DNA of 64,000 nt from Sipunculus nudus (GCA_026874595.1 CM049310.1:24973058-25037057); one strand, 5' to 3'; positions 39,801-54,800 are shown, counted from the first letter of the stretch. The notes: generated from the sequence alone by a model not told the origin. Translations and numbers: made by a program.

Positions 39801-42800
39801 ACTTGAATTGATAGCCAACATTTAGTGATTTACCAATTTCTGATGAATTTAGCGAAAGTGTCTGACTTTACTCTCGCAGGTGACATGTTACCAGGGCCCA
39901 CGTAACAAGGCCACATGAGTGAAAGTCAATCATTTTTATTTTTTTCCAACAAGTCGGCGTCCGCGCCAGTTTGGATCTTGGTCACATGTTAGAACAACTC
40001 TTGACATTCTGCTCTTTCATTTAAGTACAAATATGATAGATGACAATAGATATTTCACCCCCAAAACTTGCCCCAAATACGGGTATGAAAAATGGGCTTT
40101 AGCGCGCCCTGGCGGGCGCCTTTGAATTCTAGGCCTGTGACAAACTGTGCGCCCGCCAAGGCGGTATTGGAGTTTAAAGGCTTAAAGCATATGCAATGTC
40201 CCCACAGGAAGGACAAGCTAAGAGCCCATGACTTTTTCTTATCTATGATTTCCATGAACATAAGTGCCCTGAACATCTCATGATTACAAAAGTTCTGAAC
40301 CAGTGCATACTTGTGAGGAAAACATTATTTGGGAGAGCGAACAGAAAATGGCCTCACAAATTCCTACAGGGAAAGCCTGATACTTGTACCTGATAACAAT
40401 TACCTGATACCAGAGCCCATTATCCAACCGGATTTTAAACAAGGGACCCATGGGTCATAGTGCTCAGCTGAATTTTTTAAATTTTAGAGAATGCAAAATA
40501 TGCTTATTTCTATTTGTTTACAAAATTTAAGGTACTGATTTTATATTAATGCTAATAACAAATAAAATTTACAAAAATCAGATCTAATTTTTTGGTATAC
40601 AATTGAACCTTTTATATATTAAATATTGAGGTTTTTCCTTTATTTCTCAAAGGAATGAAGTCCCAGTGACCCAGTTTTAATTTTTGAAGGAGATCTTTGG
40701 GACATCTAACAGTAAGCCAAATTTTGGATTTGTAGTTCTAACAACTTAAAAACTTGCCAGTCTACTAAAGGGACAGACAGATGGATGGACAGACAGCACA
40801 AGTTGACAACCGCAGATGGATGACTGACAATGGACTATGACTATCGCTCAGTTGACTTAAAGTCAGCTGAGCTAAAAATACTGAAAAAATATAAAAAAAA
40901 TTCAGGTGTCACCACCAGTCTGCAGGAACTGATTAAACACTCCATTATCAGTATGCATGCAAAGAATTATAGCCATCAATGCATTCGTTATTCAATATTG
41001 GAGGTTTTGTATCAAATTTTAATTATTTTAGGGGGTACTTACGAGCCCACTACCTTGAACAATATATGTAACAGATGACAGACAAAGAGTGATTACTATA
41101 GCTCACATGACTTTCAGTCAGCTGAGCTAAAAATTTATAATGTTAAGAGAGTAACTATATTTTCTTATTTTTGTCAAAGTGAATTATATTTGGGCCCATA
41201 ACTTCTAAGATTTTTACATAATACTGAGCTAATTTCTGGCATATATATGGTAAATATATGCAGGAAATATGAATAGATTAATTCCAGTGGTTTTCCTGGT
41301 GGGCAGTTTTGCAGTGTAACAATAGGTTTTTACTGAAAAACAGAGCTTTTCCCTTGATTTCTTGAAGGAACAAAGTCTCAGTGACCCAGTTTCAGGTTTG
41401 GTTGGAGGACTTTGGGATATCTAACTCTATGTCTAATTTTGGATTCATAGGCCTAACAGTTTCAAAACATGCCCTGATAACAGATGTCCAGACGGCCAGA
41501 CATCTGGACGGACGAAGATCAGAAGACCATGACTATACGCTCTTTACACAGCGCTTTACCCATAGGCCAACTACCAATATCGTTAGCCCTGTTTGCTTTG
41601 ACCTTGTATCCTGAATCTCTACACCAGAGGGGAGCACTATATTTTGGTCCAATCAAATGAGACCCTATGCTGGAAGACAACACAGTATACCAGCCAAGCA
41701 AGGAATAAAGGAAGCCAATGTTGATCATTTCGTTTTGGGTGACAGCTCATCGCCCCGGCGACCGTTTGAATAGGCCACAGGCTCAGAGAGAATGGCCCCA
41801 CACCTGGTTACTAGGCTGAGCCTGATGCCTGTCGAGTGTTTTTTGACTTGCATTTGGTTGGGTTCCTGGTCACATCAGCAGTTTTTTCAGCAGACAAGCC
41901 AATGTGCACCACCTGGTGTTTAAGTGCATCATAAAGGGTCAAAGCAGACAGCGGGAAAATCAGTAGCTTCTTTAGAAGCAAAAGATTTCCGCTGCCTCAG
42001 GAGCGTATCATGACTATAGCTCAGATGACTTATAGTCAGCTGAGCTAAAAATCTATTCACAACCTTAAAATATCCTGCCTTGGAATGACAAACACCAACA
42101 AAAATATAATTCTCCATGGTGTAGGTATGAAGTAAGACTGTGACTTGAAAAGGTATATTACATGTGATACAGGACATAGTAGCATATAATATTCTTTATT
42201 AAACCCTATTTAATATTATAAAATGTACAATATTTTTGTGAAATTGCTATTATTGATTATGATATTTATGATTGTTAAGGTGTTCTTACGATCTGTGATG
42301 ATGGCATCAAAGAGAGGCTGCTGCCTCCACATGGAATGCAGTGAAGAGTCGGCCACCAGGGCATCTATGTAGAATTTATCTAGTCCATACTGCCGGAGGT
42401 TAGAGCGAATGTTTTCATCGGGACCCCGCCACTTCTGGCCTTTCCTGCTGGCTTTACCTTTCAGAACAAAAACAATCTGATAATAATTATTGTGAAGCAC
42501 TCTCTCTACTGTCTACCCTGTTGCAAAATGTTAATATCAATGTGATCACTCACATTGTTAGAACAAGACCATCCCTGCCAAAAAATGTTCTAAACTGGCC
42601 AGCTGTGGGCTGGTTTCAGGGCTGCCTATCAATTAACTAATTTCTAACAGCAAACACCATATAATCAAATATGCAAATTACATATGGAGCTGAAATTGTG
42701 TAAAACTTTTAATGAGGAATGAGATTTGGTCTGTATGCATGACCTATCGATTGAAAGTTTCTTATCTCATACCTGGTCATAGCAGCCTGATATAAACTTG

Positions 42801-45800
42801 ATATAAAACAAAGAAAACAGATTTTTTGGTAATACCAAAGTCTCATGGCAGTAACAAACCCTGGACATTGATTCTTATCCAATCTATAATGGTTTTTACC
42901 AGTAGTTGAGCTGAGCAGCAAAATATGATGCACAAGGGCTTTGTCAGGATATCTTATCTTTACATCCCAGTTGCGCTCTTGTGCTTTTGTTGTCGGTATA
43001 AAATGCAGAATCATTAATATAAATGTTGTGCGAACAAATTTGTGTTCAAATTAAGAGAACATTCCATATATCTATGTATTATTACATTCACATCTCAAAA
43101 GGTGCTGAAATGCTTAAAAACCATGTTAAGTACCATGCTTAAATATTGTATTTTAATACAATATAACATATGAGGTACTTACCTATGCCATGAAGTAACT
43201 TGTAGTCAATGTCTGTCCCCATTACATATGATCCATAGCGTGCACATGCAACCAGCAGGCTTCCTGGAACAATAAACTGAGCAAGTGTTCACCAGTTCAT
43301 CTGACAGCATAGCGTTTTTTTAGAGTGCACTGCATGGCTATGTTTATGTCATACATATAATTATGTTTATGCTATACACAACCTGTATATAAATGACAAC
43401 TCAAATAAAATGACAAAATCTTTATAACGTAGGACCTGTGGGTCACGGTAAACAGCTGACCTTCAGCTGTTGACCTTGAAGGTAAAAACCTTAAATAATA
43501 ACAAATTGAGAAAAAAGGTCTGAGAGGAATAGATAATATAGGCCATGGTTGATATACCTGGTCTGAATTGATGAGTTAGGAATTGTTGTAAAATAATATT
43601 TTGTGATAAGACGATGTGTTTTTAATTGAACCATATGAGCAGTTTATAAACATAATATCTATACTATTACCATGATCATCTGCTGGCTCTTTGATAAATT
43701 GTTGGCATGTTCAGCATTTGACACATATTTACAGTTAGATCCTCAATTTTTATTATACCATGTTATTTTAAATTTTATAAATTTGATACACAATACAATT
43801 AAAGTTCCAACTGGTGAAAATAATGAACAAATCTTTATATTAGATCCTCATTTTTTTTTATTTAATAAAAAATCTTGTTCAAGTTTTTAAATTTTATAAA
43901 TTTGCAATATAATATATTTATATCTAAATATATAAGATGATTTACAATTCTAAATTGCATCATCATTTATCCCTATTTTATTCATATAGCATCACATTAT
44001 GCACACAGATGTATATATATTTCATAAATTTGCAAAATAATAAATATCTGAAAATACAATTTGCTTCAGAATTCAAATTTCTAAACTGCACCATTATTTA
44101 TCTATATTTGCCTCATATATAATCACATTATGCCATGGTCAAAGTTGGGCCAAAATTAAGGTTCTGATTTTACAAATATGCTAATAACTTAATTTTTTTA
44201 CAAAATTCTGATCTGATTTCTGGTATACAATTAAATCTTGTTTAAATAATGTTATATACTTTGGAATATAGTCTCTAGCTTAAACATTTATCTTTTAAAG
44301 TGAGTAAATTTATAATTTCTTGATTTTTGAAAAAGTGCATTATGTGTGAGCCCGTAACTTCTTTGATTTATACAATGTTGACCTAATTTTGGTCATGTGC
44401 ATAGGAAACTTATGCAGGGAGTGTGATATCAAACATGACTACATCAACACCAGTGGTGTTCATAGTGGGCAGTTTTGAAGTGTAACAATAGAATTTTACT
44501 GGAATATGGAGGTTTTTCCTTAATTTCAGGAAGGAGTGAGGCTACAGTGACCCAGTTTTCGCTTTGGTAGCAGAATGTGGGGAATTCTATCTGTATGTAG
44601 TATTTTGGATTCATAGGTCCAATGGTTTCAAAACGGAAGACCAGACAGCCAGATGGATGGATGAGGGACAAAGGACCTTCACTATAGCTCAGATGACTTT
44701 TAGTCAGCTGAGCTAAAAAGATCATACAAAAACTTCTGAATAATTATGTGACTTTTACAGGGGTCAACTAGTTTAAATGAATTTGTCAAAATACCCAGTT
44801 TAATATTTTTATGAACACAGATTTGAATTTAGATTGGAAATGAGAAAGGAAATGAGACTGTGATTCAGAATGTCTTTACCTGTACCAACAAAGGGGTCGT
44901 ACACAAAGGAGTTTTCCTTAGCCTTTCCCATGTTAGCCATGATGAAGGACAATCCAGCATCCATGCTTGTATTACCTGCCAAAGTACAATGTCACATCAA
45001 AATACTACACTGTGACTGTTGTTACTAAAACTAGCACCAGGATTGATTTATGTTCCTGTATCATACAATTTCATGTTTGCTGATAAATGACTTGTCTTAC
45101 AAATGTAGTAGGGTTCACCTTTCGAACATTAGAAATAGCTACCTATCACTGCCAATAAGGATATAAAGTAAAGATTAATAAACAGTTTTGGAACTGTAGG
45201 TGTTAGTACATATAAATTTTAAAAGAACACAACAGATTTCTTTTACTAAACCTAGTTTCTTTCCTTTTGTGCAGTTTACCTGCATTTGACTGGCAGTTCT
45301 CATACTATGAAGATATTCTATGACAATAAACACCTTATTATGAATAATCCTTCATACCATTTATATGATAAAAAAATTAAAATATAAACAATATAAAATA
45401 CAATATTTACCTATGTATTTCCTTTTTTGCAGATGATAGTCATTTATGGTACCCCTCTGACCATCCCCTAACTGAAATATAAAACACATGCACTTCCATC
45501 AAATTTCTATTAGACTAACTTATGCTTTTTATGTTAATAAGTGTTTAAACTGTTACAACCTGGGTTTATATAATCTTATTCTAGTACTCAAAGAATCCAT
45601 ATAAAAGTAAAGCAAGTTATGCAGAAATAAGTTAAGTGTGTTTTTACAGTGGCTTCTTCTAAAGTATGTTTTAGACCATCATCAGAATTCCAACTGACTA
45701 TTCAACTAATTAAGAAATACTGTTAGGAACTGATTCCTTTTTAATTTTAAATTTTATGTTTTAAATCAAAGGTTCAATGAATGAAGAATTGTTGGACAAT

Positions 45801-48800
45801 GTATTAAATGTTTTAATCAATATTATCATACAATATAATACAGATGGTGAATTTCACACACACGATACTCATGTTTAGATTCTAAGTCAATACTCTTCTG
45901 TGTTTATAGACAGAACTACAAACTTCTTTATTTCCACACTATAAAATATAAATTTACTGCAAAATAAGCCTAGATATTCAGATACCATTATATTTTCTAC
46001 TGACCAATGATATTTTACTTTACCTGTCTTGAATGGCCTGAGAGACGGTTAAACATCAGACATTTTCTCAAATGGATGATCAAACACTGTCAGGATATTC
46101 ATCTGACTTACTGTTACAACACCTAACATTGTATTCCAATGTATTGGTACACTGGTACATCATTAAAGCCTACATGAAAACACAGACTTCACAGTAACAA
46201 AGAATATATTATATTCAACAAGAGAACCATACCCATCTTCCAAAGTATATCTGCTGGGGCGTCACTGATTGTTCATTCCCTTGTGGTCCATAAACCTCAA
46301 ACAGTAGGAACCTGACATCAGGGTTCTTCAGATTCACTTTGCCTTCAAACTTCAACACATGGGAGGGAATATCCTGAAAATAAACACGTCTACTCACAGA
46401 AAGTTCTCCAATACAAAATTGGCAAATGCACTGGTATTCATCATGTAGTTGCCTATGTCCAATCAAAGGTACATTTAAATGTTTTAGTGACTGCCATTGG
46501 TACTATTATAGGGACTATGGGCCGATCAAATTTCTCTGTCCATCAAAGATTTTCTAAAAGAGTCAAATAAATATATAGCACAAGAATATTCTCAAGCAGA
46601 ACACACCCTTCAAAAGCCCAAATTCTTAGACAGTTTTCTACCGTGATATGCAAATAATCTTTTCTCTAAAACCCTGTTCTCATGGACTCTCCAATTGACC
46701 TGGTGCTCTGTTCTATAAAATATTGATAAGTATACCATAAAAAAGCAATATCCACCTGAAAAGATATATAACACATATAAATCTCTCTGACAGGGAAACT
46801 GTACAAAACAAAGTCAAGATCTTGCATACACATACATATACCTCATCTTAACTGAAGTCATCATACCAAATTATGTTTTCAAAAAGTTTAAAATACCAAG
46901 GTAATGAAGAAATGTTAAAATTTTTGTTTCATACAGTGAACAGTTTCAGTGGGTACTATTATAAAAATGGTTATACAATATTTTCATGACTGTCTTACTT
47001 CTATTCTCTCAATCTTCTCTTGAAATGGTATTGCACGGTTGAAGCTGTCCACACGTATGCTGAATGACTTGTCTTCTGAAATGTATGGCAGCTACAAAGA
47101 TATGAATCATAAAGTTTCTGACCCTTAAAACATTTATCTTTAGGCAAAAAAAAAAATAAAAGTTATGGTTCTCAGGCACCGCCTGCGTCAATTTTAACCC
47201 CCCCCCCCCCCCCCCCGCATCAAACATTTTTATTTTGATTTTCATCTTTCAAGAAGAGAAATAATACAATTTTAATATGATTTCCTTTGTTATGTAGTGC
47301 TTTTACCTGTTTAGCAAAAAAACCCTGTTATTTTAATGCTTTTTCCTGATCATATGACATTTTTGTTGAAACATAAAAAAAAGGTAAAAAATAAAATACT
47401 GCCCGCCAAAAGTGATTTATGAAAAAAAGTGCCTGACAACAATACCTTTTTATTTTTTTGGCCTGTTTCATGTGTTTTTATACTTCTGTCAATTTTGCAC
47501 ATTTCAGCATCTACACATAAGCATTATGTTATGTGGTAATATTCTGGAAAATGCAAAAAGTAAAATCTCATTGTGTCAATATTGTCAGAATCTACAGAAA
47601 ACTCCAACATACCAGAGGTTTGACACAGAAGTTGTATTTGATTAATACTGTATTTAATTTAAGCAGGGTACTGAACTTAAGCATGTTTGACACACTTTGA
47701 TGACAATGAAAGATGCAATATAGACTGATTTGATATAAAGGTAATTTTAAATTGGTAAATAGTAAAAATAACTTCAAAAAGTGAGAAGATTGATTTTTCC
47801 AAGATTCAAATTTCCCCTGATGACAGAGATGTATAAAAGTTCAGGCATATTACTTTAATTTAAGATCCAATGCAAAACATTTGTAATCTAGGAGGCATCC
47901 AACTTTCAATGTGCTCAAAGTCATATTTTCGGCCAGTATATTTTAGAGACAGTGACTTCATTATGAGTTTGAAAGAACATGAGAACCTCTCTCAATGTCA
48001 CATTACAACTTTAAGGGGACACAGTCAGTATGAATTTTTCTTAACTAAAAGCTCAGTGATAGAATGATGATGGAAAACACCCATCCCTACAGCTCAGAAG
48101 GAATGAATGTCAGCTGACATAAAAACAGGTCAGATATGCAATGACTAATGACTTTGTTCCATAATGTTTACATTAGCCTAATTCACAGCTAATTCATAGC
48201 CCCTTAAGTCCCATTGTGCCTCTGACACTAAACTTCCTGAGTGACTGGATCCTGTTTGAAACTTAAACTGTTTTCTTCTGATATTTTCACAATATTTCAT
48301 GCTTTATCTACCATAGTATCTTGGTACACTGGCCACTGAATCACAGTATTTACCTTCATCTTACTGGGGTAACTCTTTATGGCACTATAAAGTTCCTCAT
48401 AGGAACTCCCCTGACCCCAAACTTCATACAGGGATCTGAAAAACAAAATAAGAAACATCATGTACAATGCCTGCCATAAAACCTGGACTTAAAAAGAAAC
48501 TTACCTGGATGACATCATGTTTGTTAAGTTAATATTTTCATGGCTCTTTGGCTTTTCAATAAAATTTGAAATTTATGTATTTTCTCTAAACAAGGCCTCT
48601 TTCTTGTAACATGATCATGCTCTGTATATATAATTTTTGCACCATATAAATGTAATAAATCACATGAGCTCATGACCTTTGACCTGATCTTACATACTTG
48701 ACTAGGACTGTTCTGCTCATGATCTTCAAAGCACAGTCATCAGATGGTAAAGATACCACGAGGCAAGGACTCTGTACAAAACAAAAGACAATGGAAGACA

Positions 48801-51800
48801 TTCAAATTAACATTACAAACATCCAGTATTTGTTGCTAGGACTCTGTACAAGTCAATAGACAACAGGAGACATTCAAATTAACAGTACAAACATCTAATA
48901 TTTGTTGCTAGGCCTCTGTACCAGTCAATAGACGACATTCAAATTAACATTACAAACATCTAGTGTTTGTCACTAGGACTCTATACTAATCAACAGGAAA
49001 AAAGGAAAATTTAAACAGAAAACTAACAATACAAGCATTTACCAGTAATATTTGTTGAAATGCAGTAAAACTACATTACCTGATATCAGTACAAGTGACC
49101 CATGGGTCATGACGCTCAGCTGACTGGGAAGAGATTTGCCAAAGGAAATTTTATCATCTGAATGGTAGTATATACCCATTCAACTGAAGCATCAAACAGA
49201 TTAACCAACAGGCCAAGATTGTGACTGTATTTATACATCTCAAAAATAGAGAAAAAATGCATAAACTTTAAAAAAAATACAGGTGGTTCCACCAGTCTGC
49301 AGAAACTAATAAAAACACTTAAAGGTCAATATCCATGCAAAGAATCATAGTGATCTCTGCATTAGTTGTTCAGATACTTCAGCTTTTGTATCAAATTTTC
49401 CATTATTCTGAGGGATACTTCCGAGTCCTACAGCTTGAAGGATATGGGTAACAGAGACCTAATTTCAGGTTTCCACTGACACTTTTCATGGGCCTCCTTG
49501 CATGACAAGAATGAAGATTTGAGGTCCAGTTGTTACAATTTGTGCCACGTTAACAGATGACAGCATCCTTAAAGGTCTCAAAAATAGAGAAAAAATTTCG
49601 TTAAAAATCCCAAACAAATAAAGGTGGTGCCACCAGTCTGCAGATAATGATGGAACACTCCATAATCAATATCCATGCAAAGAATCATGGTGATCTCTGC
49701 ATTAGTTGTTCAGATACTTCAGCTTTTGTATCAATTTTTCCATTATTCTGAGCTGTACTTTGGAGTGCCATAGCTCAAAGGATATGGGTAACAGAGACCT
49801 AATTTCAGGTTTCCATGTAGACTTTTCATGGGTCTCCCTGTGTATCGAGAATGAAGATTCTAGGTCCAGCCATTACGATTTGTACCCTGTTGACAGATAA
49901 CTACATCCTTAAAGGTCTCAAAAATAGAGAAAAAAAATTGTAAAAATTTGAAAAAATACAGGTGGCATCACCAGTCTGCAGGAACTGATGGAACACCTCT
50001 TGATCAATATGTATGCCAAAAATCATGACCATCAATTTTGCAGTTATTGAGATGTTGCAGTTTGTTTTTATCAAATTTTCCATTATTCTGGGGGGTAATT
50101 GGGAGCCCCACAGCTCAAAGGATATGGTAACAGAGACCTTATTTCAGGTTTCCATGGAGACTTTTCATAGGTCTCTCACTGTGTGAAGAATGAAGATTCT
50201 AGGTCCAGTCTTTACAATTTGTGCCCTGTTGACAGATGCACACATTTTTAAAGGTCTCAAAAGTAGAGGAAAAAATTCATAAAAAATTGAAAAATACAGG
50301 TGGCGTCACCAGTCTGCAGACACTGATGGAACACCTCTTGATCAATATGTATGCAAAAAATAATGAACATCAGTGATGTAGTTAATGAGATATTGAAGTT
50401 TTTATATGAAATTTTTTACTATTCTGGTGGGGTACCTTGGGGCCCCATAGCTTGAAGGATATGGGTAACAGAGACCTAATTTCTGGTTTCCATGGAGACT
50501 TTTCATAGGTCTCTCAGTGTGCCAAGAATAAAGATTCTAGGTCCAATCTTTACGATTTGTGCCCTGTTAACAGATGTTCACATTTTTAAAGGTCCGAAAA
50601 TAGAGAAAAAATTCATAAAAAATCGAAAAATACAGGTGGCGCCACCAGTCTGCAGACACTGATGAAACATCTCATGATCAATATGTATGCAAAAAATAAT
50701 GAACATCAGTGGAGTAGTTAATGAGATATTGAAGTTTTTATATGAAATTTTTGACTATTCTGGGGGGGTACTTTGGGGCCCCATAGCTCAAAGGATATGG
50801 GAAACAGAGACCTAATTTCTGGTTTCCATGGAGACATTTCATAGGTCTCTCAATGTGTCAAGAATAAACATTCTAGGTCCAGTCTCTACGATTTGTGCCC
50901 TGTTAATAAATGTTCACATTTTTAAAGGTCTCAAAAATAGAGAAAAAAATTCGTAAAAAATCGAAAAATACAGGTGGCGCCACCAGTCTGCAGGAAGTGA
51001 TGAAACTTCTCATGATCAATATGTATGCACAAAATCATGACCATCAGTGATGTAGTTAATGAGATATTGAAGTTTTTGTATGAAATTTTTTACTATTCTG
51101 GGGGGTACTTTGGGGCCCCATAGCTCGAAGGATATGGGTAACAGAGACCTAATTTCTGGTTTCGAAAGAGATTTTTCATGGACCCCTCAGATTGTCAAGT
51201 TACAAGTTTCTAGGTCCAGCGGTTACGATTTGTGCCAGTTTAACGGACAGACGGACGGACAGACAGACGGACGACCGACAAAGGGTGATCGCTATAGCTC
51301 AGATGACTTACAGTCAGCTGAGCTAAAAATCTATAGTATTTTCAAAGTTTTTCTGGGAATTTCACCCAAACAGATCATATTTGCCCATTTTGTAAGTATG
51401 AACAGACCATGAGGAGCAGATATAAAAATTCATTATTTTCTACTTACAGTTGCATCATAGTCCTCATGTCCAGACATATGTATACCAAACACACTGGCTA
51501 TTGACTTCACTTCCTGAAAGTATATGTATATATATAAATTATCAAATAACATTTCCTTAAGGGCAACATAAGAGAAAATGACTTTAAGAGAAATGAAAAA
51601 GCCAATCAACTTTAAAAAGATTTCCTCAAGCCTTCCTAGTAACCAGGATTTGTCAATATGATCTGAATGTATTTCCACTAATTACTCCAAAATCTGACAA
51701 AAACCTAATTTCTCAACTGAATTAAGGCACATCTAGCCCAAACTTTTTATCAAACGGAGAGTATATTCAGCACATATGTTTTGTTAACGAACATACATCA

Positions 51801-54800
51801 CTTAACAGGTAAAACAAAGCTTTAACCTGCAACCCCAGGATAAGTAGTCCACAATGTAACTGCTTCAATTTTTAAATGGTTACAGGACTGATCTTAACAT
51901 GTTTGTACAAGTGAGGAATTCCATTTTCAGTCTGGGACTGTGACAGGAAGATAACAAACTCTCCTGCTCATTTATATCCTGGTGACCAAGGCCTATAAAC
52001 TACCCCCTGTGGGTCCTTGGTGTGTAATTATCCACAATGCTGGGCAATAATATAATACTCAGGAACACCTAAGATAATAGTTTAGAGGATTTTCAAAGAT
52101 AACGGCAGGATTAAAATCTTAATATTACCAGTGATGACCCAAATCATGAACAATGTCAGCTTTCCTTTACAAGACCGGGTTGCGAATGTTTGTTAACTGC
52201 ATATTTGACACAAAGCCATTGCTTAGTACCAATATTTGCAAACATGAATCATCCACAATGTGTGCACATGTTAGACACTGAAGGAAAATATATTCGGCTG
52301 CATGGGGTTCCTTTACATTTTCATACTACGTTCCCTTTCCATTGAATAACACACAAGAATTGAGACAAGAATAAGATAGTATAACATATAATCATTATGG
52401 CCATTTCTAAACCCTATGACTTGGTAGATGTTAATTAACTACAATCCAAGACCCTGTTGCATGAAAATGAGGCCCTTTCCCTTTCTGAGACTAGTGCACT
52501 GGAGCGTGATTGGTCCCAACTGGGGGGGGGGGGGGTTGCAGGGAGGGGCCTACTTCCTGCTTAGCTCCCCTCCTCCTTCATAGGAAGGATGGCCTTACAT
52601 ATATTACAACACATGTAATGGAGAAAGTAACAGGAAGATAAAATATGTGGCCAAATCAAGAAATGTGTGTATACAAATGGTCAGTATGCTGATGCAAAAT
52701 GAACATGTACATATGCATATACAGACATTTGGTAAAAGATGTTTCTATTTCATGTTCATACAAATAAGGCACCAATTTAACAATAATGCCAAAACTGGCA
52801 CTGGATACGTCTTATCCCATGCTTTCTTTCAAGACTGGAAGTTGAACAAGGTTGTGCCGAATGTAGTAACCGACCCATTTGACAAGGTGTAGAGTCTTGC
52901 CTGTAGGCTTTTAATTTTTCCAGGATTCACCCGATTGGTGGAGAGAGTCATTCTTGGGGGGGGGGGGGGGGGGTCATTTGTTTTTATAATTTTCAATAGT
53001 TTCCTGTTGATCCCTTTTACAGGAACAGTGGTTCTTGACTGCCAGGGCCACTAGTTTGAAATCTCATGCACTGTGATTCTGCCAACTTGGCATGTCTGTT
53101 AACATACAGAGGAACAAGTTGGATCTATCATTGGAACACTTTAACATGTGCACGTTGTGGATAAAGGAGTCTTGACCGGTAGACACTAATTCTACAGTTG
53201 CACCGGTGGGCCAAGAGGCCAGAGGTCAGCAATGACGTAACACATGCTCTTTGCTGGCTGAAAAAGTTGAGTCTGTCATCACCCAGATAGTATGCTGCTC
53301 ATGGCCCATTTGCGCCCCAACGTCGGCACTGTTAGTAGCTACCATCGGACCACCAGTGACGTGACCAGCTGACCTAGGTTCGCCCGATGTTGGCTAGCAT
53401 TTCTAAGGTAGTGAATGTGCTACCGCCTCTCCATACCATGAAACCAATATTATATAGTTGCTGGATCATGTGGTTTGGTCAAAATCCCCCCATTTTCCTC
53501 CCCGTGAATGGTGGTTTTGTTAGTAAACGGATGTGAGCTTTTCTGTATTAATGAGAATATTCTCTGTTAGTATTCACACGCCAGAAGCTCCACTTACAAA
53601 ATTTTCCCTGAGTAGGCCTATCATCGCCCACTTCCGCCTCATTCTCGGTTTCTAGGTCATGCCTCGCTTTGGTAGAGCCACATTATTCGAGGGCGAAGTA
53701 GGAAGTATCGGGGGAGGGAGAGATGATTGTAATACAGAAAAGCTCACATCCATTTACTAACAAAACCACAATTCACGGGGAGGGGAATGGGGGGTTTTAT
53801 TACGTAAACATCGATGTGAGCGTTTTCTGTATTAATGAGAAGAAACAGATAAACCATAGGGAGGGAGATACTGACCTGGAACGACGAGGATGAAGATAAT
53901 GCGGTCAGCGAGTAATAGAAACCACAGCAGAAGACGACGTCTGCAGGCAGGTAGCGGGCCGAACGTGAGTAGACCTCGAGGAAGCTGTGCTGGTGACGTT
54001 AACGATAGTGCCTGCGGCAACCACGGGACCCATGGAATGTAGGCCGGAGTCTTGCAGGCGTACGTCCTGGAGGTAAAATTGAGTAAACGTGGAAGGGGAC
54101 TTCCAGATACCCATTTTGACCAGTGTGGCAGGAGACACGCCTGAAAGGTGAGCGAAGGATGTGGCGATAGCCCTGACATGAGCCGTGACATGGAAGGACT
54201 GTAGTTCAGCTGGACGTAAAGAGTCATGGGCGGCAATGATAGCAGCCTTTATCCAGTTACTGATAGTAATAGGACTTATTTCTTTATCGGCTGCACCCCA
54301 TTTTGAAGAAATAAAAAGTTTCTTACGGCCCCCCCCCCCCCCGGAGAGATTTTGTAGCCTTAAGATAGTATCTTAAGGCCCGGACGGGGCAATTCGTGGC
54401 GCCGAACCGGTACCGGCAGGAATGTGCCATGAAATTGCGGGGTCATCGTAAGACTGTGATTTACGATAAAAGTCCGGAGGAAAGTGAAAGTCCGCCGATG
54501 AACCGTCAACCGCAATTTGAGAAAATGTAGGATCGGCCATGAGAGCATGAAGCTCAGCTCGACGGCCAGCAGTGGCGAGCGCCAGGAGGAACGCCGTCTT
54601 ACATGACAGATGGAGCAGGTGCGCGGAGCGGAGCGGCTCATAAGGAGCGCTGCGGAGGTGCCGGAGTACCACCTGATCAAGTAGGTCAGACTTCATGGTG
54701 CGCCACGCCTGCCTCTGCGTGTTGAGAGCAGTCCACTGATCCGTAACGGCTGGAGGCGCCTGATCTGTAAATACAAGCGGAGAACGGACGGACAGAGAAT

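Larger units (their letters stand above)
44976..46998. other. TRMT11 introns 5-7, no feature beyond exons
   Basis: Introns around exons 6 and 7 show no recognisable repeat family or additional ORF. Confidence 0.5.

Noticed and set aside
49091-51331. CRISPR-like array
   Set aside because: Units are 330-350 bp, degenerate throughout, in eukaryotic DNA; a transposon tandem core.
53832-54236. 134-codon open stretch on the - strand
   Set aside because: Another frame of the recombinase C-terminal region; the frame holding H-x-x-R and the tyrosine is the meaningful one.
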